From: Methanofollis fontis
GTDB taxonomy: Archaea > Halobacteriota > Methanomicrobia > Methanomicrobiales > Methanofollaceae
Length of the DNA: 49,846 nucleotides
Assembly: GCF_004297185.1 (NCBI RefSeq)
Contig: NZ_PGCL01000008.1
Span: 1 to 49,846 of the forward strand
Direction of reading: 5' to 3'
Position numbers and translations under genes: made by a program. The notes under the pieces are model-generated. The model was not told where the DNA came from and did no database searches. It saw nothing but the letters and a program-made list of their open reading frames with translations. Numbering within the stretch: position 1 is the first letter of the stretch; each line of letters opens with the position of its first letter. Below are positions 34,145 to 40,850 of the stretch, in pieces.

Positions 34145-34381
34145 TCAGTCCAGTCCCCTGAGGTGCCGGCAGAACCCCTCCTTCACCGGCCCATCGGCGG
34201 TGAGGGCGCAGGGGAACTCGGGGCATGCAAAACAGTAGCGTATTCCCTTCCGGTGGGCGCAGGTGGCGATGGCGCAACAGGGGTTCTCCTGTGGGATGCA
34301 TCCCACCCCCGGGCGGGGGCAGGTGCCGTCCGTCATCTTCGGGCAGACCTCACAGGCGATGCCGCAGACACCGATCTTCAT
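34145..34381 (-). CDS. DUF3795 cysteine-rich protein
   Basis: A 78-residue protein of the DUF3795 family. It carries CGIACEVCPKMTDGTC at the N-terminus and further cysteines in GCIPQENPCCAIATCAHRKGIRYCFACPEFPC, twelve in all, consistent with iron-sulfur or zinc binding. The function of the family is unknown. The ATG at 34381 overlaps the TGA of a short upstream reading frame by ATGA, suggesting translational coupling. It ends 15 bases from the convergent MFS gene. Confidence 0.85.
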   Translation of the reverse strand: MKIGVCGIACEVCPKMTDGTCPRPGVGCIPQENPCCAIATCAHRKGIRYCFACPEFPCALTADGPVKEGFCRHLRGLD

Positions 34382-34497
34382 GCTATCTCTTCTGCATGGC
34401 CGGCGATAAACCCGGCGATCTCTTCTGAGGGGGTTTTGCCCCAACAGGCGGGGAGCGGGAGGCCCAGATTGATGTATTCGATGCTCCGTCTGCTCAG
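34378..34497 (-). CDS. Possible 39-codon ORF coupled to DUF3795, no canonical start
   Basis: The frame ending at the ATGA overlap with DUF3795 reads RRSIEYINLGLPLPACWG then KTPSEEIAGFIAGHAEEIA, a protein-like composition with an amphipathic C-terminal helix. It is closed upstream by an in-frame TGA and has no ATG, GTG or TTG; the first plausible initiator is CTG at 34497, two bases after GGTGAT. It could be a small protein with a rare start codon, the remnant of a longer gene, or chance. I do not recognise a family. Confidence 0.3.
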   Translation of the reverse strand: MSRRSIEYINLGLPLPACWGKTPSEEIAGFIAGHAEEIA

Positions 34498-34574
34498 GTA
34501 TCACCATCGGCAGACGATCGAGACTGATCGATGGATGTAAACCGATCCCTGAGAAACATCGATCGAGACGGACC

Positions 34575-35702
34575 ATGCACTACAGGAGCATACCACGCAC
34601 CGGCGAATCGGTACCCGCCCTCGGGATGGGCGCCATGCGCCTGCCGCAGACCCCTGAGGGTTCTGTTGACGAACGGGCGGCGGTCGCCCTGATCCGGGCA
34701 GCGATCGACGGCGGTGCGTCCTATATCGATACGGCGGTGTCCTATCACCACGGCGAGAGCGAGGCGGTCGTCGGCCGCGCCCTCCAGGACGGATACCGGG
34801 AACAGGCATTTCTGGCCACAAAACTCCCGGTCAGGCGGGTGCACTCGAGGGAGGATATGGAGCGCTCCCTGGACGAATCCCTCCGGCGCCTTGGGACCGA
34901 TCACCTCGATGCCTATCTCCTCCATTCCCTGACGCGCTCGGGATGGAACCGCCTCTGGGACGAGGAGGTCGATCTCTTCCTTGACGAGGCGAAGGCCGAC
35001 GGGCGGATCCGCTATGCGGGTTTCTCATTTCATGACGCCTTCCCGGCATTCCGGGAGATCGTCGATGCCTATGCCTGGGACCTCTGCCAGATCCAGTACA
35101 GCTACCTGGACGGCACCTATCAGGCAGGCACCGCGGGACTCAGGTATGCCGCTGAACGGGACCTCGCCGTGGTGGTGATGGAACCGTTGCGGGGCGGGAT
35201 GCTGACGTCGCCCCCTGATGAGATCCGGGCGATCTTCGATGAATCTGGAGTCTGCCGGACTCCCGCTGCATGGGGGCTTGCATGGGTGCTCGACCATCCG
35301 GAGGTGACGACTGTGCTTTCCGGAATGAACCGCCCCGAACACCTGGCAGAAAATCTGGAGACCGCCGCCCTGGCGACCCCGGGATCCCTCTCGGCGGAGG
35401 AGCGTGCGGTCGTCGCCCGCGTGAAAGGGCAGTGGCGGGAGCGCATCCGCGTCCCCTGCACTGCCTGCTGCTACTGCATGCCCTGCCCGGCCGGCGTGAA
35501 CATCCCTGAATGCCTGGCCCGCCTGAACGAGATCGCCCTTTTTGGCGATGAGGAGCATGCCCGGTTCTTCTACCGCCACCAGCTCGGCGAGACCGGGTAT
35601 GCCTCGCTCTGTGCGGAGTGCGGCGCTTGCGAGCAGATCTGTCCGCAGGAGATCCCGGTGATCGATCACCTCCGGGAGGTGGCCGCCCTCTTCGGGCGGT
35701 GA
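34575..35702 (+). CDS. Aldo/keto reductase with C-terminal 4Fe-4S ferredoxin-like domain
   Basis: A 375-residue fusion. Residues 1-285 are a TIM-barrel aldo/keto reductase with the catalytic tetrad Asp52, Tyr57 (IDTAVSYHHGESE), Lys83 and His117. Residues from Cys295 form an iron-sulfur module: CTACCYCMPCPAGVNIPEC and CAECGACEQICPQEIPV, the second a classical CX2CX2CX3CP cluster motif. This fused type is widespread in anaerobes and probably takes electrons from ferredoxin rather than only NAD(P)H; the substrate is unknown. It is followed by an iron-sulfur flavoprotein gene after 50 bases on the same strand, suggesting a redox pair. The upstream region carries a TATA-like TGTAAACC. Confidence 0.9.
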   Translation: MHYRSIPRTGESVPALGMGAMRLPQTPEGSVDERAAVALIRAAIDGGASYIDTAVSYHHGESEAVVGRALQDGYREQAFLATKLPVRRVHSREDMERSLDESLRRLGTDHLDAYLLHSLTRSGWNRLWDEEVDLFLDEAKADGRIRYAGFSFHDAFPAFREIVDAYAWDLCQIQYSYLDGTYQAGTAGLRYAAERDLAVVVMEPLRGGMLTSPPDEIRAIFDESGVCRTPAAWGLAWVLDHPEVTTVLSGMNRPEHLAENLETAALATPGSLSAEERAVVARVKGQWRERIRVPCTACCYCMPCPAGVNIPECLARLNEIALFGDEEHARFFYRHQLGETGYASLCAECGACEQICPQEIPVIDHLREVAALFGR

Positions 35703-35752
35703 GGCAAGATATATGAACGCACTGTACGTATCAGGGCGCTGGAGATGATGAG

Positions 35753-36328
35753 ATGAAGGTGGTCGCATTCAACGGGAGCCCCAGGAAGGACGGGAACACC
35801 GCCCGTCTCCTCAGGGCCGTGCTCGCAGAACTCGAAAAAGAAGGCATCGAGACTGAGATCGTCCATATTGGTGGGAGGAGCATCCACGGCTGCACCGCCT
35901 GCATGAAGTGTTTCGAGAACAAGGACAGAAAGTGCATCATCGATAAAGACATCGTGAATGAGTGCATCGGGAAGATGGCGGAGGCCGACGGCTTCGTCAT
36001 CGGATCACCGACCTACTTTGCGGATGTCAACACCGAGACCAAGGCCCTCATCGACCGTGCCGGTTTTGTGGCCATCGCCAACGACGGGATGTTCGCCAGA
36101 AAGGCGGGCGCCGCCGTCGTCGCCGTCCGCCGCGCCGGTGCCGTCCACGCCTTCGACACTATCAACCACCTCTTCGGCATATCGAATATGTTCACGGTCG
36201 GGTCCTCCTACTGGAACCTCGGGCTCGGACTGGCGCCGGGCGATGTGGAGAAGGACGAGGAGGGACTGCAGACGATGCAGAACCTCGGACAGAACATGGC
36301 CTGGCTTTTGAAGCGGATCCGGGAATAA
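35753..36328 (+). CDS. Flavodoxin-fold iron-sulfur flavoprotein (Isf-like)
   Basis: A 191-residue protein of the NADPH-dependent FMN reductase/Isf family. FNGSPRKDGNTARLL is the FMN phosphate loop, and GSPTYFADVNTETKALIDR lies near the isoalloxazine. The compact cysteine motif Cys47-X2-Cys50-X2-Cys53-X7-Cys61 should hold a 4Fe-4S cluster beside FMN. Methanogen Isf proteins pass ferredoxin electrons to O2, H2O2 or other acceptors. GGAGATGATG precedes the ATG. Its position directly after the ferredoxin-type aldo/keto reductase supports a shared electron-transfer or oxidative-stress role, which is inference. Confidence 0.9.
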   Translation: MKVVAFNGSPRKDGNTARLLRAVLAELEKEGIETEIVHIGGRSIHGCTACMKCFENKDRKCIIDKDIVNECIGKMAEADGFVIGSPTYFADVNTETKALIDRAGFVAIANDGMFARKAGAAVVAVRRAGAVHAFDTINHLFGISNMFTVGSSYWNLGLGLAPGDVEKDEEGLQTMQNLGQNMAWLLKRIRE

Positions 36329-36388
36329 CCGGAGGGGTCCGGAACCCGGCGTCGTCGGGACGCAATAAAAAGATGCAGGGGGCGGTCT

Positions 36389-36691
36389 TTACCCCTCGAC
36401 CGGGTACTGGATCTCGGTCATCAGGTCCCCTGCTGTGGTCTCTGCCGGGTCGTTGAGGTAGACCTCGCGCTCAGGACCGCCGCCACCTCGTCCAGGGAGA
36501 ACCCGAGGGTCGCAAGGCTTCGGATCCTGACGGCCCGGTCGATCTGTGCGATTGCATGGTAGCGGTAGCCGGAGCAGAGGTTTTTTGTTGCCGGCACAAG
36601 GAGACCCTTGCGGTCAATAGCAATGCAATGCCTTCTTTGACAACCGGGTCAGGTGCGAGAACGTCCCGATCGGGATCTGATCGACTGGCAT
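36389..36691 (-). pseudogene. Degraded MerR-family regulator with GyrI-like C-terminal remnant
   Basis: Reading the minus strand from an ATG at 36691 gives a MerR N-terminus (IPIGTFSHLTRLSKKALHCY) that hits TGA. Shifting by one base (an extra T) restores DRKGLLVPATKNLCSGYRY, then IDRAVRIRSLATLGFSLDEVAAVL, completing the winged-helix HTH. About two codons later the frame changes again and reads EVYLNDPAETTAGDLMTEIQYPVEG to a TAA, the typical end of a GyrI-like effector domain. Intact relatives (BltR-like) have about 270 residues, so roughly 150 residues between the HTH and the C-terminus are deleted. With one frameshift and one out-of-frame deletion the gene is non-functional. Confidence 0.8.
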
Positions 36692-36831
36692 GGTAGGATC
36701 AATGATGGAAGGCGGCGATACATAGTGCCTGGTTCTCTCCCCCCGGGGGTGAGTTCGGGGTGGTCGGAAAAATGTTCCGGGGAGGGGGATTGGCCGTATC
36801 TGTTCCGGTGATCACTGCCCGTGTGAAGCAC

Positions 36832-37020
36832 CTAGAAGATTCCGAACCATGCCGAGTACGAGACGACGATCATCACGATGAGCAGTATGATCAGCCCTTT
36901 GTAGACGCATCCCGGACAGATGCCGATGCTGCTTCCCGTGCACTCGGGGCAGTAGGTTTTCTGGCAGACCCGGCAGGTTCCGGTGGATTTTTTCTCTGGA
37001 TGGCGTGAGCAGTGGCTCAT
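36832..37020 (-). CDS. Small zinc-finger membrane protein
   Basis: A 62-residue protein. The first 40 residues carry a B-box-like zinc-binding array: CSRHPEKKSTGTCRVCQKTYCPEC, then GICPGC. One transmembrane helix (KGLIILLIVMIVVSYSAWF) follows. The orientation is probably with the zinc finger in the cytoplasm. A TATA box GGTATATTACC centred about 28 bases upstream and the absence of a ribosome binding site indicate a leaderless start at 37020; an in-frame extension to 37092 would run across that TATA box. It is divergent from nudC. Similar small proteins occur in methanogens without known function. Confidence 0.75.
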   Translation of the reverse strand: MSHCSRHPEKKSTGTCRVCQKTYCPECTGSSIGICPGCVYKGLIILLIVMIVVSYSAWFGIF

Positions 37021-37042
37021 GAAAGAGAAATGAGGTTCGGGC

Positions 37043-37069
37043 GGTAATATACCTGCCTTTTTGATATTT
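37043..37069. promoter_or_regulatory. Divergent TATA boxes for the zinc-finger gene and nudC
   Basis: GGTAATATACC at 37043-37053 serves the minus-strand zinc-finger gene (about 28 bases to its ATG). GATATTT at 37063-37069 lies about 25 bases before the ATG at 37091 on the plus strand. Both genes would be leaderless. Confidence 0.45.
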
Positions 37070-37090
37070 CGGTGCCGCTCCTTCACAACC

Positions 37091-37930
37091 ATGAAGAGAT
37101 CAGGGAGAGCATATTCAACGATGACAGCATTCGTCCCGCACTATGCCACCGACCGTCTGGTTTTTCATGACCCTGACCCGACGGACGCCCCTCCCCTCTA
37201 TGTGCATGTCGTTGATGCTGCTGTCGTCTGTGGACCGGGCGGTCGGGTGCTCCATGAGGCGCCGCCCGACGGGTGCGGGGACGCTTCGATCCCCCTCGGG
37301 AGCCTTGATGGGCGCCAGGTGTTCGCCCTCGGGTGCGAGGCGGTGCCGGAAGGGTTCAGGGCAGTCCCCCTCCGCGACCTCTTCGGGCTGGTGGATGACG
37401 AGACGCTTGGCATTGCCGGGCGGGCGGTGCAGTGCATGGAGTTCGACCGCACCCACCGCTACTGCGGGCGGTGCGGCACTGAAACCAGAATGAAGGAGGA
37501 CGAGATCGCCCGTGTCTGCCCATCCTGCGGTCTGGTCGTCTATCCCGTCCTCTCGCCGGCTGTGATCGTCCGGGTGGTGCGGGGGGATCGGATCCTGCTT
37601 GCCCGCTCCCCCGGTTTTCCCCGGGGACGGTATTCGGTGATCGCCGGTTTCGTCGAACCCGGGGAGACACTCGAGCATGCCGTACAGAGGGAGGTGGCGG
37701 AGGAGACCGGCATTTCCGTTGCCAATCTCCGCTACTTCGGCAGCCAGCCCTGGCCCTTCCCCCACTCCCTGATGATCGGGTTTACCGCAGACTATGCCGG
37801 CGGCGAGGTCCGCCCGGATGGCGTGGAGGTGGAGGAGGCCGCGTGGTTCACGGCCGACTCCCTCCCTGATCTCCCGGGCAGGGCAAGCATTTCACGGGCG
37901 CTGATCGATGACTGGCTTGAAGAACAGTGA
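37091..37930 (+). CDS. nudC: NAD+ diphosphatase (NudC-type Nudix hydrolase)
   Basis: A 279-residue enzyme that cleaves NAD(H) to NMN(H) and AMP and, in bacteria, removes NAD caps from RNA. An N-terminal beta domain precedes a zinc ribbon with Cys125, Cys128, Cys143 and Cys146 (CGRCG and CPSCG). The Nudix box runs from Gly186 to Ile208 with REVAEETGI, and the NudC-specific SQPWPFP motif is at 218-224. The ATG at 37091 fits a leaderless start; ATG 37121 (MTAFVPHY) is an alternative that removes a basic leader of ten residues. It lies 72 bases before nrdJ on the same strand. Confidence 0.92.
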   Translation: MKRSGRAYSTMTAFVPHYATDRLVFHDPDPTDAPPLYVHVVDAAVVCGPGGRVLHEAPPDGCGDASIPLGSLDGRQVFALGCEAVPEGFRAVPLRDLFGLVDDETLGIAGRAVQCMEFDRTHRYCGRCGTETRMKEDEIARVCPSCGLVVYPVLSPAVIVRVVRGDRILLARSPGFPRGRYSVIAGFVEPGETLEHAVQREVAEETGISVANLRYFGSQPWPFPHSLMIGFTADYAGGEVRPDGVEVEEAAWFTADSLPDLPGRASISRALIDDWLEEQ

Positions 37931-38002
37931 AACTGGTATAACGGATCACGCCAATCTGATGGTAGAGATCACTCCCCGATTCATGTTTTATGGTGCACCA
38001 CA

Positions 38003-40174
38003 ATGACTGATTCAGTAGTTGACAGCATCCTTGCGGCCCGGTACCTCCGCAAGGGCGAGAAAACGTTTGAAGATATCTGCCACCGCGTGGCTGTAGCGCT
38101 TGCGCGGAACGAGGGCGAGCGCCAGGAGTATTATGAGGCGATGCACTCCCTCCGCTTCCTCCCCAACTCCCCCACCCTGATGAATGCCGGCACCGAGATC
38201 GGGCAGCTCTCGGCCTGTTTCACCCTGTATGTCGGCGACTCGATCCCGGAGATCTTCCATGCCCTCGAATGGGGGGCGCTGATCCACAAGAGCGGGGGCG
38301 GCACCGGCTACAACTTCTCAAAGATCCGTCCTGAGGGCGCGCCCGTCCAGTCCACCGACGGCGTGGCATCCGGCCCGATCTCGTTCATGAAGGTCTTCAA
38401 CGCCGCCACCGATGTGATCAAGCAGGGCGGGCGGCGGCGCGGGGCGAACATGGGCATCCTGAATGTCTGGCATCCCGACGTCCTCCGTTTCATCCATGCG
38501 AAGAATGTGGAGGGCGAACTCTCGAACTTCAACATCTCGGTGATGGTCAACGACCGCTTCATGGAGTTCGTGGAATCCGGCCAGATGGGCAAGGTGTGGA
38601 TCACCCACCCCTACACGGACGAGGAGATCACGGTCGGCGCCATCTGGAACGGCATCATCGATGGCATCTGGCGGAACGGCGAGCCCGGTGTCCTCTTCTA
38701 CGACGAGATCAACCGGAAGAACCCGACGCCGCAGCTGGGCGATATTGATACGACCAATCCTTGCGGCGAACAGCCGCTTCTCCCATTCGAGTCCTGCGTT
38801 CTGGGATCGATCAATCTTTCGAAGTTTGTTTCAGGATCTGCCATCGATGAAGAGAGTTTGAAGCGGACCGTCCGCATGGCGGTGCGTTTCCTGGACGCCG
38901 TCATCGACAACAACGTCTTCCCGATCCCGCAGATCGAGGAGGCGACCGGAAAGACCAGGAAGGTCGGTCTCGGGCTGATGGGTGTCCACGACGCCCTGCT
39001 GATGCTTGGTCTTCCCTACGACGCAGAGGAAGGGCGCCGCCTCTGCGAGCGGGTGATGGCCCTGGTAAACGATACGGCGGTCGAGGAGTCGCACGTCCTT
39101 GCCGGGGAGAGAGGCGTCTTTCCGGCATTTGAGGGGAGTGTCTGGGGTGAGTATGGGATGCGCAACGCCGCCCTCACCACCATCGCCCCGACCGGCACCA
39201 TATCCCTGCTTGCCGGGTGTTCGAGCGGGGTCGAACCGGTCTTCTCCTATGCCTATACCCGGAAAAACACCGTCGGCAAGACCTTCGTGATGCTCCACCC
39301 GATCTTCGAGGCCGAACTCAGAAGAGTGGTCGGTGCGCTCGGACTCGGCAGCGATGAGGTCGAAGAGCGGGTGCAGGCGGTGATCGACCATGTCCACGAG
39401 ACCGGGACGGTGCGGGACATCGGGTGGCTTCCGGTCTCCTTCAGGCGCCTCTTCCAGACCGCCCTCGATATCGACTGGCGCGACCATGTGCGCATGCAGG
39501 CAGTCTTCCAGCGTCATGTGCATGCCTCCATATCCAAGACGATCAACATGCCCAATGCCGCCACCCGCGAGGAGATCGGCGAGGCGGTGCTGATGGCATG
39601 GCGGAGCGGTCTCAAGGGGATGACCATCTACCGGACGGGCAGCCGCGAGGACGTGGTGCTCGCCCTGAAGGAGAAGAAACCGGCGGAAAAACCCGAAGAA
39701 AAACCGACCACCCGCCCGAAGGAGCTGGCAGGGCGGACCTATCTCTGCCAGTCGGGGTGCTGCCGCCTCTATATCACCGTCAACCTCCTCGGTGACCGCC
39801 CGTGGGAGGTGTTTATCAGGACCGTCGGGAGCGGGGGCTGCGAGGCGAACTCCAATGCCCTCGGCCGTGCGATCTCCACCGGTCTCCAGAACGGCGTTCC
39901 CTATCAGAAGTTTGTCAAGCAGTTCGCAAAGGTGAACTGCATATCGGCCCTGAAGAACCCCGCCTCTGAGGGCCTCTCCTGTGCCGATGTCGTCGGCAGG
40001 TGCATCGACCTTGCGGCGTCGAAGCAGACGATCACCACCCTGGACACCTGGGAGATCACCGACGTCACCGGCAAGAAGAAGAATCTCTGCCCTGAGTGCG
40101 GCGCCGAACTCGATTTCGGCGAGGGGTGCAACCAGGGCATCTGCAAGAATTGCGGTTGGAGCGGCTGCAGCTAG
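38003..40174 (+). CDS. nrdJ: Adenosylcobalamin-dependent (class II) ribonucleoside reductase
   Basis: A 723-residue vitamin B12-dependent ribonucleotide reductase making deoxyribonucleotides. The thiyl-radical cysteine is Cys254 in NPCGEQ, and the reducing pair is Cys72 (LSACFTL) and Cys265 (FESCVLGSINL), with the same 11-residue spacing as in characterised NrdJ. PTGTISLLAGCSSGVEP is the phosphate-binding loop. A TSCPD-type domain follows (about 575-660), and the C-terminus has CPECGAELDFGEGC...CKNCG, a zinc finger carrying the swinging thiols. No N-terminal ATP-cone is present, so allosteric activity control is probably absent. T6 at 40219-40224 follows the stop codon. It should allow oxygen-independent DNA precursor synthesis. 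Confidence 0.95.
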   Translation: MTDSVVDSILAARYLRKGEKTFEDICHRVAVALARNEGERQEYYEAMHSLRFLPNSPTLMNAGTEIGQLSACFTLYVGDSIPEIFHALEWGALIHKSGGGTGYNFSKIRPEGAPVQSTDGVASGPISFMKVFNAATDVIKQGGRRRGANMGILNVWHPDVLRFIHAKNVEGELSNFNISVMVNDRFMEFVESGQMGKVWITHPYTDEEITVGAIWNGIIDGIWRNGEPGVLFYDEINRKNPTPQLGDIDTTNPCGEQPLLPFESCVLGSINLSKFVSGSAIDEESLKRTVRMAVRFLDAVIDNNVFPIPQIEEATGKTRKVGLGLMGVHDALLMLGLPYDAEEGRRLCERVMALVNDTAVEESHVLAGERGVFPAFEGSVWGEYGMRNAALTTIAPTGTISLLAGCSSGVEPVFSYAYTRKNTVGKTFVMLHPIFEAELRRVVGALGLGSDEVEERVQAVIDHVHETGTVRDIGWLPVSFRRLFQTALDIDWRDHVRMQAVFQRHVHASISKTINMPNAATREEIGEAVLMAWRSGLKGMTIYRTGSREDVVLALKEKKPAEKPEEKPTTRPKELAGRTYLCQSGCCRLYITVNLLGDRPWEVFIRTVGSGGCEANSNALGRAISTGLQNGVPYQKFVKQFAKVNCISALKNPASEGLSCADVVGRCIDLAASKQTITTLDTWEITDVTGKKKNLCPECGAELDFGEGCNQGICKNCGWSGCS

Positions 40175-40218
40175 GTGCAGCGTGAGGGGGGAGGCACCCG
40201 CCACTCCCATCTCCATCA

Positions 40219-40224
40219 TTTTTT
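40219..40224 (+). terminator. T6 terminator after nrdJ
   Basis: Six T lie 45 bases past the nrdJ stop codon, before an AT-rich intergenic stretch (40250-40330). Confidence 0.4.
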
Positions 40225-40345
40225 GAGGGGTCTTTGCCGATAATGTCGTCTAAATTGAAATAAAAACCAATTTTTTAAATTTTCATTTTTTATATTTTGA
40301 GATGCTTATATGTCGCATTGCAGTATAATATCCCGCTGAACTGAG

Positions 40346-40618
40346 ATGCCTTCCCTGTGCAGTGATGAGTGTGTTGTTGCGATGCGGTGCGACCGTGATG
40401 TAAAATACATTGTTATTGACCAGTATCTCTTTGAAGTCCTCTCCAAAATCTCATCCGTTGATGATCCTGCCCTTGAAAATGAGTTATGCCGACTCCTGAA
40501 ACGCATGCCGGTGAATGAGGGCATCGTCCACGTAAACGATGAATATCTGGAACAGATCTTTCGTATCTGCTACGGCTATATAAAGAACAATTCTGTGTGC
40601 GCCGCCATGCCTGATTAA
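40346..40618 (+). CDS. Uncharacterised 90-residue protein in an AT-rich island
   Basis: A 90-residue soluble protein that I do not recognise, with a central block YIVIDQYLFEVLSKI and a C-terminal DEYLEQIFRICYGYIKNN; it is largely helical. Its base composition is clearly lower in GC than the surrounding genes, and it is preceded by a very AT-rich stretch (40250-40330) with several TATA-like elements (TTATATG near 40308, TATAATAT near 40325). A start at Met13 (40382) is possible. The composition suggests a recently acquired or weakly constrained gene. The coding call rests on composition and promoter signals, with no family match. Confidence 0.5.
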   Translation: MPSLCSDECVVAMRCDRDVKYIVIDQYLFEVLSKISSVDDPALENELCRLLKRMPVNEGIVHVNDEYLEQIFRICYGYIKNNSVCAAMPD

Positions 40619-40850
40619 TAACGAGGCGTTCGGGCTCTGATGTGGTTTTTCGGGGTTCTCAGGCTTTTTTACTTTTCCCGGTATCAGAATCCTCTGGAAA
40701 TGGGGCGGGGTTCACACCGGTTCATCTGTGTGACCGATGATCGAATGGTGCACCTGTCAGGGGTGGTGTCCCTGTGCAGTGTCAGAACTCTGTCCTGGAG
40801 AATCGATACTAAAAATAGGGTGATTGCCGGTTTTCCCCTTCCGGGGATAT

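Noticed and set aside
36692-36831. Possible additional coding sequence between the MerR remnant and the zinc-finger gene
   Set aside because: No frame shows protein-like composition or start signals; treated as intergenic.
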